In this document: in pieces, positions 24,593 to 33,334 of the stretch | How positions within the stretch are numbered: position 1 is the first letter of the stretch | How the letters are laid out: every line of letters begins with the position of its first letter | NCBI GenBank assembly: GCA_040768665.1 | Contig: JAXGMN010000013.1 | Location: 254,308-318,307 of the forward strand | DNA: 64,000 nt | From: JABWBD01 sp040768665 | GTDB taxonomy: Bacteria > Planctomycetota > Planctomycetia > Pirellulales > Thermoguttaceae | Direction: 5' to 3' | Program-made: the position numbers and the translations under genes | Notes under the pieces: model-generated | Seen by the model: the letters and a program-made list of their open reading frames with translations, nothing else | Told to the model about the DNA's origin: nothing | Databases searched by the model: none

Positions 24593-27304
24593 TTACGGAT
24601 GCTCGCTTACCAGAGGTTTTTCCCTTGCCCCTTCCGCCTCGATGATCGGCCAGCTCGCGCGGAGTTCGTCCTGGTACGGGCCGATCTTTTCAACGGGGAT
24701 CAGTTGAAAGCCGAGCTGAAGCGCCGGCGATTGCGGTTTGAGACGATAGTCGTCGTGCTCGGGATCGACGAACAGCGGGTCGGCAATTACCGAGTGCCGA
24801 TCCATGCCGAGCGTCTGCCAGGACGTCCACTCGTCGAGCGACTCGACCTCCTTCAGCGAAACGTCGTCGACCAAGAGCGCGCCGGCTTCATCGCGGAAAT
24901 CGATCCGCACGCGGAAGGTCTTCATTTTCTCGTGATGACCTCTCTCCCCCGGCGCGGGCGTCCGGAACGTGAACTCAACGTCCTGCCACTCGGTGCCGAC
25001 CTTGACCTCGTTGGGAGAACTGGCCCAAAAGTATTCATTAGCAACGTACGACTGGAGCATCAGGTTGGCCTTGGCGTCCGGGCGGGGCGCCTTCATCTTT
25101 GCCGACAGGCGGTAGGAACGGCCAAGCGGCAGGTCCAGGTCGCCGGTAACGATGATCGGATAGTTGTCGCGGGGTTTCTCCTTCGCGAACGCGGCCGCGA
25201 TTTCCACGGCATATTTGCCCCCGGCGGAATTCCGCACCAGCGTGGCGCTCGCATCGGTGGTGGGCTTGATCTGCCAGCGCCAACCCTCCGGCATGCCGCC
25301 CGGAACGCCCTGCTCGAAATCGGGGTTCGGGACCAGATTGGCCGAGATGTCGCGGCCGGCGAGCGTCTGGCCGGTCAAGATCGGCTGGCCAAGGTGCCAG
25401 ATCAGGTTCCGGTCGAACTCGTTGCGGTCGAACGGAAATGTGCGAACGCTCACGTATTTCGCGTCCGGGTCGCGGTAGCAGACGACGTTTCGCACAAAAC
25501 GGTTGCCGGTCATGATCTTGCCGTCGGGCAGTACGGCGTCTTTGGGGTGGAGGTCCATGTTCCGCATCTTCTGCCACGCCGGCTGGTCTTTTGCCGATTC
25601 GTAGCCCTGGATCATCGTCGGCAGGTGGTTGGTCCAGTAGCGATGGGAGTCGGTCCATCCGTTGCACTCGATCTGCTGGAGCTTGCCGTCGACGAAGATA
25701 TTGTTCTCCACGTGGTTGTCGCGGCCGTTGTGCAGGTGGATCAGCCCGCGGACCGCCCGGGCGACAATGTTGCCGACCACGTCGACGCCGCCCGTGTTGT
25801 CGTCGAGGTAGACGCCCCACGCGTAGTGCGGCGAGACCCAGCGCCCGTTTTCCTGGCCATAGCCGAGAATATCGTGAAAGTAGTTGTGACGGATGACGGT
25901 CCCCCGAGAGCCGAGCCAGTCTCTGCCGCCGGTGTAGACCGCCCCCGTGTCGGCCGTTTCGAGGTTGACGTGGCGGATATGGTTGTACTCGATCACGAGA
26001 TTGTTGCCCGAGAATCCGATTCCCCAGCGGGGGCCGTCGTGAATCAGGTTGTGCGACGCGCGATTTCCGCACCCGTTAAGAATGACGCCCGAGCCCTGCT
26101 TGTAATAAACGCCCATGTGGTGGATGTAGTTGTTCTCGGCGTAGTTGTTTGCCGCAGCGAGCGTGATGCGATTGCCGCCGGAAAGATAGATCCCATCGCG
26201 GCCGACGTCATAGATATCGTTGCCCACCACGCCGTTCTCGCTGCCGCCGTTGACGGCGACGCCCGACCCGCCGTAGTCGCCAACGCCGCGGATCGTGTTG
26301 CCGGCGATCCGGCAGTGGGTCGTCTCGCGCAGCACGACTGCGGTTCCGGAGCAGCACTCGATCGTAAAGCCGCGGAATGTGACGTGGCTGGTTTGGTTGA
26401 GGTCGAGAATGGTCCGCAGCGTCGGCGCATAGACCGTCATCGTTGCAGGGTCGACGTCGTCGGGCGGCCAGAAGTAAAGGACGCCGGCGGTTTTGTCGAG
26501 ATACCATTCGCCCGGCGCGTCGAGTTCTTCCAAGAGCCCTTGCACGTAGTAGCGGTCGGTTGGCCGGATCGGGTAAGAGCACTGGCCTGCGAGCGTAATG
26601 ATCCGCTTCTCGGAATCCACACTCTTGATACGGACGAGGTTGTTCCACCAGTTGTACCGCGGAAAGACAAAGACTTCGCCTTCCTGCGGCCGGGTCCACG
26701 AGCGGGCGTCCTCGGCCTTGTAGTGCAGCGTTTGCTTGTCCTCGCCCGGCACTTCCGCATACATCGGCACGCGTTTTCCATCGGCGTACGCCCAACCGCC
26801 GCCGTACGGATTCTCCGGATCAAAGTTCGGATAGCGGGCCAGCGGGCGGCGCTTGCCGTTGCAGAAAAGTTGCCGGAAGTCGACGTCCTTGAGCCCCTGC
26901 GAAGCCAGGTCCGCCTTGAGGATCTTGCCTTTGTGGGGAACGAAGCCGGTGATCCGCCGGCCGCCGATGAGGACCGGCTTCTCCGACTGCCAGGCGCGGT
27001 AGCCGATCGGGGATCCAGCGGTGCCCGAGTCCTGCGATTCGAGCGAGAGGGTCTGCGAGAGGGCATAGCTGCCGCCTCGCACCCAGACCGTGACGGGGCC
27101 TTCGAGCCCGTCTGCTAGCTTGAGCTTCCGGATCTCCTCGCGAGCGCGGGCGAGCGTGGCAAACGGGCCGTCGGTGGCCGCAGCATTGGGCCGGTCGAGC
27201 CGGCCTGACCAGCCGTCGTTGCCGTCGGTGGCAACGTAATACTCCGTCGCGTGTGCGACTTGGGCGACCACTGCAAGAGCAAGGAAAATCGGAATGCGAT
27301 GCAA
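24593..27304 (-). CDS. Exported right-handed parallel beta-helix protein
   Basis: 903 residues starting at a TTG (27304). The start is decided by GGAGGTG six bases upstream and by the signal peptide that follows (HRIPIFLALAVVAQVAHA). The N-terminal module YYVATDGNDGWSGRLD is the DUF1565-like cap of parallel beta-helix enzymes. Residues ~230-590 contain many short Asn/Gly/Ile repeats of the helix (HCRIAGNTIRGVGDYG; NYIHHMG; NLVIEYNHIRHV). A beta-sandwich of ~160 residues near 670-830 looks like a carbohydrate-binding module. It may be a polysaccharide lyase or glycosidase; no catalytic residues can be assigned from sequence alone. Confidence 0.82.
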   Translation of the reverse strand: MHRIPIFLALAVVAQVAHATEYYVATDGNDGWSGRLDRPNAAATDGPFATLARAREEIRKLKLADGLEGPVTVWVRGGSYALSQTLSLESQDSGTAGSPIGYRAWQSEKPVLIGGRRITGFVPHKGKILKADLASQGLKDVDFRQLFCNGKRRPLARYPNFDPENPYGGGWAYADGKRVPMYAEVPGEDKQTLHYKAEDARSWTRPQEGEVFVFPRYNWWNNLVRIKSVDSEKRIITLAGQCSYPIRPTDRYYVQGLLEELDAPGEWYLDKTAGVLYFWPPDDVDPATMTVYAPTLRTILDLNQTSHVTFRGFTIECCSGTAVVLRETTHCRIAGNTIRGVGDYGGSGVAVNGGSENGVVGNDIYDVGRDGIYLSGGNRITLAAANNYAENNYIHHMGVYYKQGSGVILNGCGNRASHNLIHDGPRWGIGFSGNNLVIEYNHIRHVNLETADTGAVYTGGRDWLGSRGTVIRHNYFHDILGYGQENGRWVSPHYAWGVYLDDNTGGVDVVGNIVARAVRGLIHLHNGRDNHVENNIFVDGKLQQIECNGWTDSHRYWTNHLPTMIQGYESAKDQPAWQKMRNMDLHPKDAVLPDGKIMTGNRFVRNVVCYRDPDAKYVSVRTFPFDRNEFDRNLIWHLGQPILTGQTLAGRDISANLVPNPDFEQGVPGGMPEGWRWQIKPTTDASATLVRNSAGGKYAVEIAAAFAKEKPRDNYPIIVTGDLDLPLGRSYRLSAKMKAPRPDAKANLMLQSYVANEYFWASSPNEVKVGTEWQDVEFTFRTPAPGERGHHEKMKTFRVRIDFRDEAGALLVDDVSLKEVESLDEWTSWQTLGMDRHSVIADPLFVDPEHDDYRLKPQSPALQLGFQLIPVEKIGPYQDELRASWPIIEAEGAREKPLVSEHP

Positions 27305-27429
27305 GGTAACACCTCCTGATGCTCGGGGGTATTGGTCCAGGCGGCAGATTCGAGGAATTGGGCAGGCACGTCGTGGGAGAGCGTGAATTCCCAGTATAGT
27401 CTGCGGAGCCGAGCGGCGCAAGAGCAGGG

Positions 27430-30216
27430 CTACGGCTGCTCGTCCGGCAACTGCATGACCACCTCCACGTGCGCAGCCAGTCCGAGGGGTGTGAGTTCTG
27501 CATCAAGCTCCATGCCGCGCAGCCAATTCAATGGCGGCGTGACGAAGCCCGGCGGCGGCTGGTCGGGCGGCGCAGCGTTCCCTTCCAGCGCAGTCGACGT
27601 CCAGTAGCCGGTCCCTTCCGGTGTCCGGCGATGGACGTACTCTCCACCTAGCGGGCAGACAAGCTTCGCGCCCAAAAGCAGTTCTGCCGCGGTCACACAG
27701 TCCGGCCCCGGCACGTGAAACTGCTCGGAAAGCTGGTGCAAGAGGCGGAGATTGCCGACGCTCGTTCCGCGCGTGCGGAGATAGCCAAGACGGTTCAGCA
27801 GCGGCGGAACGCCGGACTCCGTCAGGTCTGCGATTCTCGCCCGAAGTTGGGCCGGTCGGGCTGCCTCTTCGAACCGAAGTTGCGGCATCACCTCCATGAG
27901 AAGTTCCGGATGGAACGAATATGCGGTGAACTCGCCGAACTCTCTCCGCCAGATCCCTGCCGGCGTGCTCGCCACGCCGTTCGCGTCGGGCGGTCCCATC
28001 CGCTGGTCGAAGAATCCCAGCAGACCCGGTCCGCCGATCGTCCCGATATATCCGACCAGGACGTTGCGAAGCCCGCCCGTCGGGAGCAACAGGCCGGTCA
28101 GGCCGTCCAGAGGATTTCCAAAATCTCTCAATCCGCCGAAGAGCCGGTCTTCCGGACGGATCCACTCGACGGAAAGGATATCGCCCGGCACCGGCGCGAG
28201 TTGCCTGGTATCGGCAAGGCCGACCTTTTTTTTCAGACGCTCGTAGTTGGCCTTGGCCATCGGCGTCATCCGCGCGTCGACCACGACCCGCTCGCGCCGT
28301 CCGGCAAGTCCGTGGCGTTTGATCCCGACCACCACGGGATCGAGCCGCTGCCAGTTCTCGTGGTAGAAATCGACGAATTCACCATAGGCCTCGGCTTCGG
28401 CCGGGGTAACCACCGCCAGTGCGACGTCGGGAATCGGTGAGAAAAACCCGCGGTATCCTCGGAGCGAGTCGTAAACCTCGCCGTTCTCGAGCACGGTCCG
28501 ACTCCCGTCCGGTCGCGGGCCAAATTCCGGCGGCAAGAGCCCGGAGGCCACGAGCTGCTCGATCGAGTTGCCGGGCTTCCCTTCCGCCGCGGCCGCAAGG
28601 ACCGCCATCTGCGTCAACTCGAGATCGGCCAAAGCCTGTACCCGGCGGAGGGTCTCGATCCGGTAGTGCGGGCCGACCAGGTTTCGGAAGAATGCATCCG
28701 ATAGGTAGACGAAGACCGTGTCCCGCCGATCCAACGGCATCACGCTTCGGGCGTAGTGGAAATCCGGCGACTCGGCCAGAGAGGATTTGCCCGAATCCGT
28801 TTCCAGAAAGCGGCGGACGAGCATCTCTGATGTCGCGGCGAAGTGATAGTCGCCATCGGTTACGTAATAGGAATGCACGGAACCATCAGGCGTCGTGAGA
28901 AGCGAAACCGAATGATCGGCAATCGTAAGCTTCTTTTCCACGATGCCGTCTTTCTTGGCAAGCCGCTCCTGCCGCTGCCTGGCGAGATCGTTGCCAAGCA
29001 TAGCCGTGTTGCGTGCCTGGAAGAGAAGGCCAAAGGCTCCGCCGTCGTGAAACAGCAAATCGGTTCCGACGATGGCAACGTCGGCGACGATGGCATCGCC
29101 GAAGAGCTTCGAGGCAATGGAAGTCTTCACGACCAGTTGCTCCTCAAAGCATTTTCGGGTCTGGTAGTCGAGGCCGCGGAGGCTCACCAGGTTTCTCAGG
29201 TCGCCGCCCCATTGAGCGAGCATGTCCTGAAGCCACAAGAAATTGGTGAAGCTGCCGAAGCGGACGTAGAGGCACTCGGCGGGAACCCGCTTCGCCAGTG
29301 GTTCCACCGCCACGTCGGCGGCCGGCTCGGGCAGCGCCAGCGAGGGCACGTCCGGAGGCGGCGGTACCGGCTGGTCGGCTGCCTGGTCCAGCGGGGACCG
29401 GCCGAGCATTCGGTCTTGCGCCAAAGACACGCGGACCGACTCCGTGCCGGTCGCCAAGCCGAATTGTCTCTCGATCTGGGCCTGCAACCCCACCGGCTCC
29501 GACTCTTCCGGCAATCGAAGCCCGAGCCTCCGAGCGAGCATTGCTTTCAAATAGTTCGCCACCAGCGGCGGGTAATCGGGCCGGCGCGCCAACAGGCCCG
29601 GCCTGTCCGTGTACTCTTCCCACCAATCGCGGAGCCGTCGCTTGTGGGCGCGGGGGCGGTCCACGGGAACAAGTTGGCCGGTGGCCTGCGTGCGGAACTC
29701 AAGAGTGATCTCAAGCGGCTCCGCGCCGCGGAACAGGAAAAGAATTTCCGCCCTGCGCGGCGGGGCCGTAACCAGGTTGCGAAGGATGCCGCCCGCCAAC
29801 TCTCGCACCGGCCCGCCTTGCAGCGGCAACTGCTCGACGAGTTGCTTGGCGACCGGCGCTACGGTACGGTGATCGATCACCGGGTACAATACCCTGCCGT
29901 GCCGTTCCACGATCTTGATGCCAGCGAGGCCCAAGACCTCCGGTTGCAACGGCTCGGCCAGTTCGATCTCGACTCGCCCCACGCCGAACGGCTCGCCCAG
30001 GATTGCTTCACCCGTAATTTCGGCCTGCGCCGCCGGTTGCCATCCGAGTAGGACGGTCATCAAAGCAGCAACAGCCACGCGGGGACTGCTGCAAAAGCCG
30101 ACCGGCTCGGCAACCCGTCGTGGCCTGGCTTGAGCCGAGCTGCCAGGTGTTGCGGTGCCTGTGCCTTTTTTCAAAGCTGCCACGCGGATGCTTGCAGATG
30201 GAATGGCTCGGAACAT
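27430..30216 (-). CDS. Large exported protein of unknown family
   Basis: 928 residues if translation starts at ATG 30216, which has GAGGAG upstream. A hydrophobic signal-like stretch (VAVAALMTVLLGWQPAAQA) occurs only near residues 47-65. A GTG at 30078 would place it at the N terminus. Between the two starts the protein reads KKGTGTATPG, encoded by a copy of the GGTGCCTGT...CCTTTTT repeat, so repeat DNA may have lengthened the gene. The mature part has a long globular region without a family I recognise; segments such as LRNLVSLRGLDYQTRKCFEEQLVVK and GYRGFFSPIPDVALAVVTPAEAE look like ordered protein. Function unknown. Confidence 0.7.
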   Translation of the reverse strand: MFRAIPSASIRVAALKKGTGTATPGSSAQARPRRVAEPVGFCSSPRVAVAALMTVLLGWQPAAQAEITGEAILGEPFGVGRVEIELAEPLQPEVLGLAGIKIVERHGRVLYPVIDHRTVAPVAKQLVEQLPLQGGPVRELAGGILRNLVTAPPRRAEILFLFRGAEPLEITLEFRTQATGQLVPVDRPRAHKRRLRDWWEEYTDRPGLLARRPDYPPLVANYLKAMLARRLGLRLPEESEPVGLQAQIERQFGLATGTESVRVSLAQDRMLGRSPLDQAADQPVPPPPDVPSLALPEPAADVAVEPLAKRVPAECLYVRFGSFTNFLWLQDMLAQWGGDLRNLVSLRGLDYQTRKCFEEQLVVKTSIASKLFGDAIVADVAIVGTDLLFHDGGAFGLLFQARNTAMLGNDLARQRQERLAKKDGIVEKKLTIADHSVSLLTTPDGSVHSYYVTDGDYHFAATSEMLVRRFLETDSGKSSLAESPDFHYARSVMPLDRRDTVFVYLSDAFFRNLVGPHYRIETLRRVQALADLELTQMAVLAAAAEGKPGNSIEQLVASGLLPPEFGPRPDGSRTVLENGEVYDSLRGYRGFFSPIPDVALAVVTPAEAEAYGEFVDFYHENWQRLDPVVVGIKRHGLAGRRERVVVDARMTPMAKANYERLKKKVGLADTRQLAPVPGDILSVEWIRPEDRLFGGLRDFGNPLDGLTGLLLPTGGLRNVLVGYIGTIGGPGLLGFFDQRMGPPDANGVASTPAGIWRREFGEFTAYSFHPELLMEVMPQLRFEEAARPAQLRARIADLTESGVPPLLNRLGYLRTRGTSVGNLRLLHQLSEQFHVPGPDCVTAAELLLGAKLVCPLGGEYVHRRTPEGTGYWTSTALEGNAAPPDQPPPGFVTPPLNWLRGMELDAELTPLGLAAHVEVVMQLPDEQP

Positions 30217-30305
30217 GCGCCGGCTCCTCGGTAGACTACCAGAAGGGGGTTGAGACCCATTATATACTTTCGCCGACAGATTGGTATGATCACAGAAGAG
30301 GTGGT

Positions 30306-30344
30306 AACCGTTCACGCCCACGGTTGGGGACTGGTCCCGTTTTC
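30306..30344 (+). repeat. Dispersed repeat, AACCGTTCACG type, copy 1
   Basis: It contains the 18-base core AACCGTTCACGCCCACGG, identical at 40190 and 49839. Here the following part reads GGGGACTGGTCCCGTTTT, a blend with the family found at 51155. Confidence 0.7.
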
Positions 30345-30370
30345 CTGACGCGGCCGAGCCGCCAGCCAAC

Positions 30371-30438
30371 GTAGCTCGACTCTCCGAGTCGCGGCGATCG
30401 GGTCTATCGTTGCTTCCCGACTCGGAGAGTCAGGCTAC
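30371..30438. repeat. Palindromic repeat, GTAGC...GCTAC type
   Basis: A 21-base arm beginning GTAGCTCGACTCTCCGAGTC (30371-30391) pairs with 30418-30438 (19 of 21 positions) around a 26-base loop. Each arm also folds on itself (GACTC/GAGTC). A similar element lies at 51441..51491. It precedes the thiH-like gene. Confidence 0.7.
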
Positions 30439-30501
30439 AAAGATGCGCGCACGGCGCGAAGATGTTACGGAGAAAGACTCTCACTCGCACGACTGCGGCT
30501 C

Positions 30502-31875
30502 ATGCCGAAATTGACACGCCCCCCCTTGGAATCATTTACCGACCTGATCCGGGCAACCGACCCGCATGCCACACACCGGCTGGCACTTTTGGCCGAAGCG
30601 AGTCAACGGCTCTTGGCTCCCCGATCCGGCGCTGCCGAAGATCGGAAGGTTCTCGCCGGCCGCCTGGAACGGTGGCGTTATCAACTGCTCAATGAACGGG
30701 CCGGCAACCTTCGGCCCGAGGATCGGAAACTAAGCGACGCGCTCGATGTCACAGCGAACGAATTGGCCGGACGGCCGTCGCGTCCGCCGCGAGCCGCCCG
30801 CGACGCCCTTGCCGGGGAGCGAGACGACCGGCGCATCGCGGAGGCGAAAGCCTGTCTTCAACCGGATTTCCCGCTGGACGATCTGGCGGCCCGTGCAGTC
30901 CGGCTCACCGCAGAGCATTTCGGGGGATGCAACAGGGCTCGCGCGCCGAGCGGTTCCTGGCAGATCCTTCTCTACGCGCCCCTCTACTTGTCGAGCCACT
31001 GCGTGAACTACTGCACGTATTGCGGGTTTCGTTATCCCAACGCGATCGAACGAGAGCATCTCGACGTGCCCGCCGCCGTGCACCAGGCCGAGATCCTTTA
31101 TCGTCGCGGTTTTCGGCACATACTGCTGGTCGCCGGCGACTTCCCGGGGCTCATGACGTCCGCATACACCGGCCCGATCATCCGCAGGCTGACGGATCGG
31201 GCAGTGGAAGTCGCGATCGAAATCGCGCCGCAGACAACCGACGGCTATATCGAACTGGCCGACGCCGGGGCGTCCCGCGTGTCGCTGTATCAGGAAACGT
31301 ACGACGAGCGGCTTTACCACGACTATCACCCGCGCGGAAGCAAAGCCTCGTACGACTGGCGGCTGGAAGGGCTGGAGCGCGCGGCCGAGGCGGGGATGAG
31401 GGGCCTGGGACTCGGCATCCTGCTCGGCCTTGCGGATCCGCGCAAGGATCTGCTCGCGATGGTCCGGCATGCGCGTTATCTCCAGGAGCGGTTTCCCGGA
31501 CGCCTCCTGGCATTCAGCCTGCCGCGGATCCACGACGCGCCCCAAGGATTCGCCACACCGTATCCGGTCGACGACGAGTTGTTCGTCCGCATGTACTGCA
31601 CGCTGCGCCTCATCTTCCCCGAAGCGATGCTCGTTCTCTCCACGCGCGAGCCGGCGGCCCTGAGGGACCGGCTGACGAAACTCTGTATTACGCAGCTCAG
31701 CGCCGGCAGCACGACCTCGCCCGGCGGTTACGAGGACGGCGCACAATGCAAGGGCGAGCAGTTCCCGGTTTCCGACCGGCGATCGGTCGATGAGGTCGCG
31801 CAGCGACTGCGGCAGAATGGATTCCAGGTCGTGTGGCGCTGCGATGATTCCGCAGCGGAGGCATCCACGGAATGA
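30502..31875 (+). CDS. thiH: ThiH/HydG-family radical SAM protein, probably 2-iminoacetate synthase
   Basis: 457 residues. The radical-SAM cluster motif CxxxCxxC is Cys167, Cys171, Cys174 in SHCVNYCTYCGF, preceded by YAPLYLSS. Later family motifs include QETYDERLYHDYHP and the C-terminal STREPAALRDRLTKL ... LSAGSTTSPGGY. ThiH cleaves tyrosine to dehydroglycine and p-cresol for thiazole synthesis. HydG shares the core but ends in an extra CxxC domain, absent here, so ThiH is preferred. It is longer than usual ThiH (~380 aa) because of an ~85-residue N-terminal helical extension. No other thi genes are nearby. Confidence 0.85.
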   Translation: MPKLTRPPLESFTDLIRATDPHATHRLALLAEASQRLLAPRSGAAEDRKVLAGRLERWRYQLLNERAGNLRPEDRKLSDALDVTANELAGRPSRPPRAARDALAGERDDRRIAEAKACLQPDFPLDDLAARAVRLTAEHFGGCNRARAPSGSWQILLYAPLYLSSHCVNYCTYCGFRYPNAIEREHLDVPAAVHQAEILYRRGFRHILLVAGDFPGLMTSAYTGPIIRRLTDRAVEVAIEIAPQTTDGYIELADAGASRVSLYQETYDERLYHDYHPRGSKASYDWRLEGLERAAEAGMRGLGLGILLGLADPRKDLLAMVRHARYLQERFPGRLLAFSLPRIHDAPQGFATPYPVDDELFVRMYCTLRLIFPEAMLVLSTREPAALRDRLTKLCITQLSAGSTTSPGGYEDGAQCKGEQFPVSDRRSVDEVAQRLRQNGFQVVWRCDDSAAEASTE

Positions 31876-31882
31876 GACGCCG

Positions 31883-32941
31883 TCACTCCTTCGAAGCCGC
31901 TGTGCGTTTCTGCTGAAGGAGCCACTCGTAAAACTCAGGATTGGCGTAGGTCTCGGTCCAGGAGTCGTGGGCGGCCTTGGGATACACGGTGAGCTTTGCC
32001 TCGCCGCCGTGCTTGTTGAGCGCAGCGACCATCCTCTCCGATCGCTCCGGCGGAACGAGCGAGTCTTTGCCTCCGTGAAATGCCCAGGTCGGTACGTGGG
32101 CGAAGTCCTTGGTCCAGTAGGCCTCCCCTCCACCGCAGATCGGCGCAATCGCAGCGAAGCGGTTCGGTGTATAGGCCGCCAGGGCCCACGTGCCGAAGCC
32201 GCCCATGCTGAGCCCGGTAACGTAGATCCGGTCCTCGTCGACCCCGTATTTCCCGACGATTTCGTCCACCAGGGCGGAGAGTTCCTGCGTCTGCCACCAG
32301 CGGCCCTTCGGGCATTGCGGCGAGACCACGATGAACGGGAACTGCTTACCTTGCTCGACAAGTTTGGGAGGACCGTGCTTCTTGACCAGTTCGAGATCGT
32401 CGCCGCGCTCGCCCGCACCATGCAGAAAGAGCATCAACGGCCAAGAGTCTTTCCGATCGTAGTCCTTCGGGAGATACAACAGGTAGTCAAGCACGATACG
32501 AACATCGCGGTTCAACTCGCGGGCTTCTTGGGTCCCGGGATGGATCTCGAGGGAGGTCTCGCCGCGATCCTGTCCGGCGGGCTCTATCTCGCAAACCGCG
32601 ACAATCCATCGCTGACGGATCTCGATCCCCTTCTTCCGATCGAGCGATCCACGTGCGACGACCGTCTTGCCGTTAAGCTTCTCGGCCAAAGCTTGCAGAT
32701 CGGGATTCCCGCCGAAGTCCAACTCCCAGGTGATGTCCTTCGCAGAGATTGTGGTCCCGGTCGTCTCGCCACCGATGGCAACGATTCCGGTCCGAAGCGT
32801 ACCCTTCACCTCGACGTGGATGGAATCGCTATATCCGGCGGCGGCCTTGTCGCCAGCCGTGGCCTGGCTTACCCCGAAAAGGCAGGCAAGACTCAGGTTC
32901 AGAATTGTTGCGAGGACAAACATTGCATGAGCAGGTCTCAT
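31883..32941 (-). CDS. Exported alpha/beta hydrolase (esterase/phospholipase-like)
   Basis: 352 residues with a Sec signal (MFVLATILNLSLACLFGVSQATA). Residues ~30-135 form a small beta domain. The C-terminal part is an alpha/beta hydrolase: LMLFLHGAGERGDD (oxyanion region), nucleophile Ser in YVTGLSMGGFGTW, Asp in GGKDSLVP and His in AAHDSWTE. The family covers feruloyl and acetyl esterases and PHB-depolymerase-like enzymes; substrate unknown. AAAGG precedes the ATG, only 10 bases after the HicB-like gene, so the two are likely co-transcribed. Confidence 0.85.
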   Translation of the reverse strand: MRPAHAMFVLATILNLSLACLFGVSQATAGDKAAAGYSDSIHVEVKGTLRTGIVAIGGETTGTTISAKDITWELDFGGNPDLQALAEKLNGKTVVARGSLDRKKGIEIRQRWIVAVCEIEPAGQDRGETSLEIHPGTQEARELNRDVRIVLDYLLYLPKDYDRKDSWPLMLFLHGAGERGDDLELVKKHGPPKLVEQGKQFPFIVVSPQCPKGRWWQTQELSALVDEIVGKYGVDEDRIYVTGLSMGGFGTWALAAYTPNRFAAIAPICGGGEAYWTKDFAHVPTWAFHGGKDSLVPPERSERMVAALNKHGGEAKLTVYPKAAHDSWTETYANPEFYEWLLQQKRTAASKE

Positions 32942-32950
32942 TTCGGCCTT

Positions 32951-33172
32951 TCAAATCTGAAGCGAGGACAGTTGTGCTATCACCTTCTTTCGCGATTCCC
33001 GGAGTGCCTCTGCCGCGTCGCGGGCGTTGGAAAACGCTTCGTCCAGCGTCTCGGCTTGGGTAATCAACTCAGGGTCCATGGGTGAGGTTACGATGAAGCC
33101 GCCTTCTTCGGCAGGCTCAAGCGACAGCACCGATTCGCCGTCGCTTACCGTGTAGACTTTTCTTTCGGTCAT
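32951..33172 (-). CDS. HicB-like antitoxin domain protein, orphan
   Basis: 73 residues of the HicB/UPF0150 partial-RNase-H type (YTVSDGESVLSLEPAEEGGFIVTSPMDPELITQAETLDEAFSNARDAAEA). The fold normally pairs with a HicA mRNA interferase of ~60-80 residues. No HicA-like gene with its characteristic His lies on either side, so this is an orphan or has another role. There is no DNA-binding C-terminal extension. Confidence 0.75.
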   Translation of the reverse strand: MTERKVYTVSDGESVLSLEPAEEGGFIVTSPMDPELITQAETLDEAFSNARDAAEALRESRKKVIAQLSSLQI

Positions 33173-33334
33173 GGCGTATCCCTCACCTGTGGGCAGAGCT
33201 GTGATCTCACAAGGTTACCACTCAATGAGATCGTCCGATTTCGGACGGCAAACGCTAGACAATCACGCATCATTTTAGTCACCGATCCCAGTGGAGGAAA
33301 TGCCCCCGTAACATAAACAAAGGCATGGAAAGCG

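Noticed and set aside
24341..27118. 925-codon plus-strand open frame
   Set aside because: Antisense of the beta-helix and Gfo/Idh/MocA genes; those have signal peptides and family motifs, this has none.
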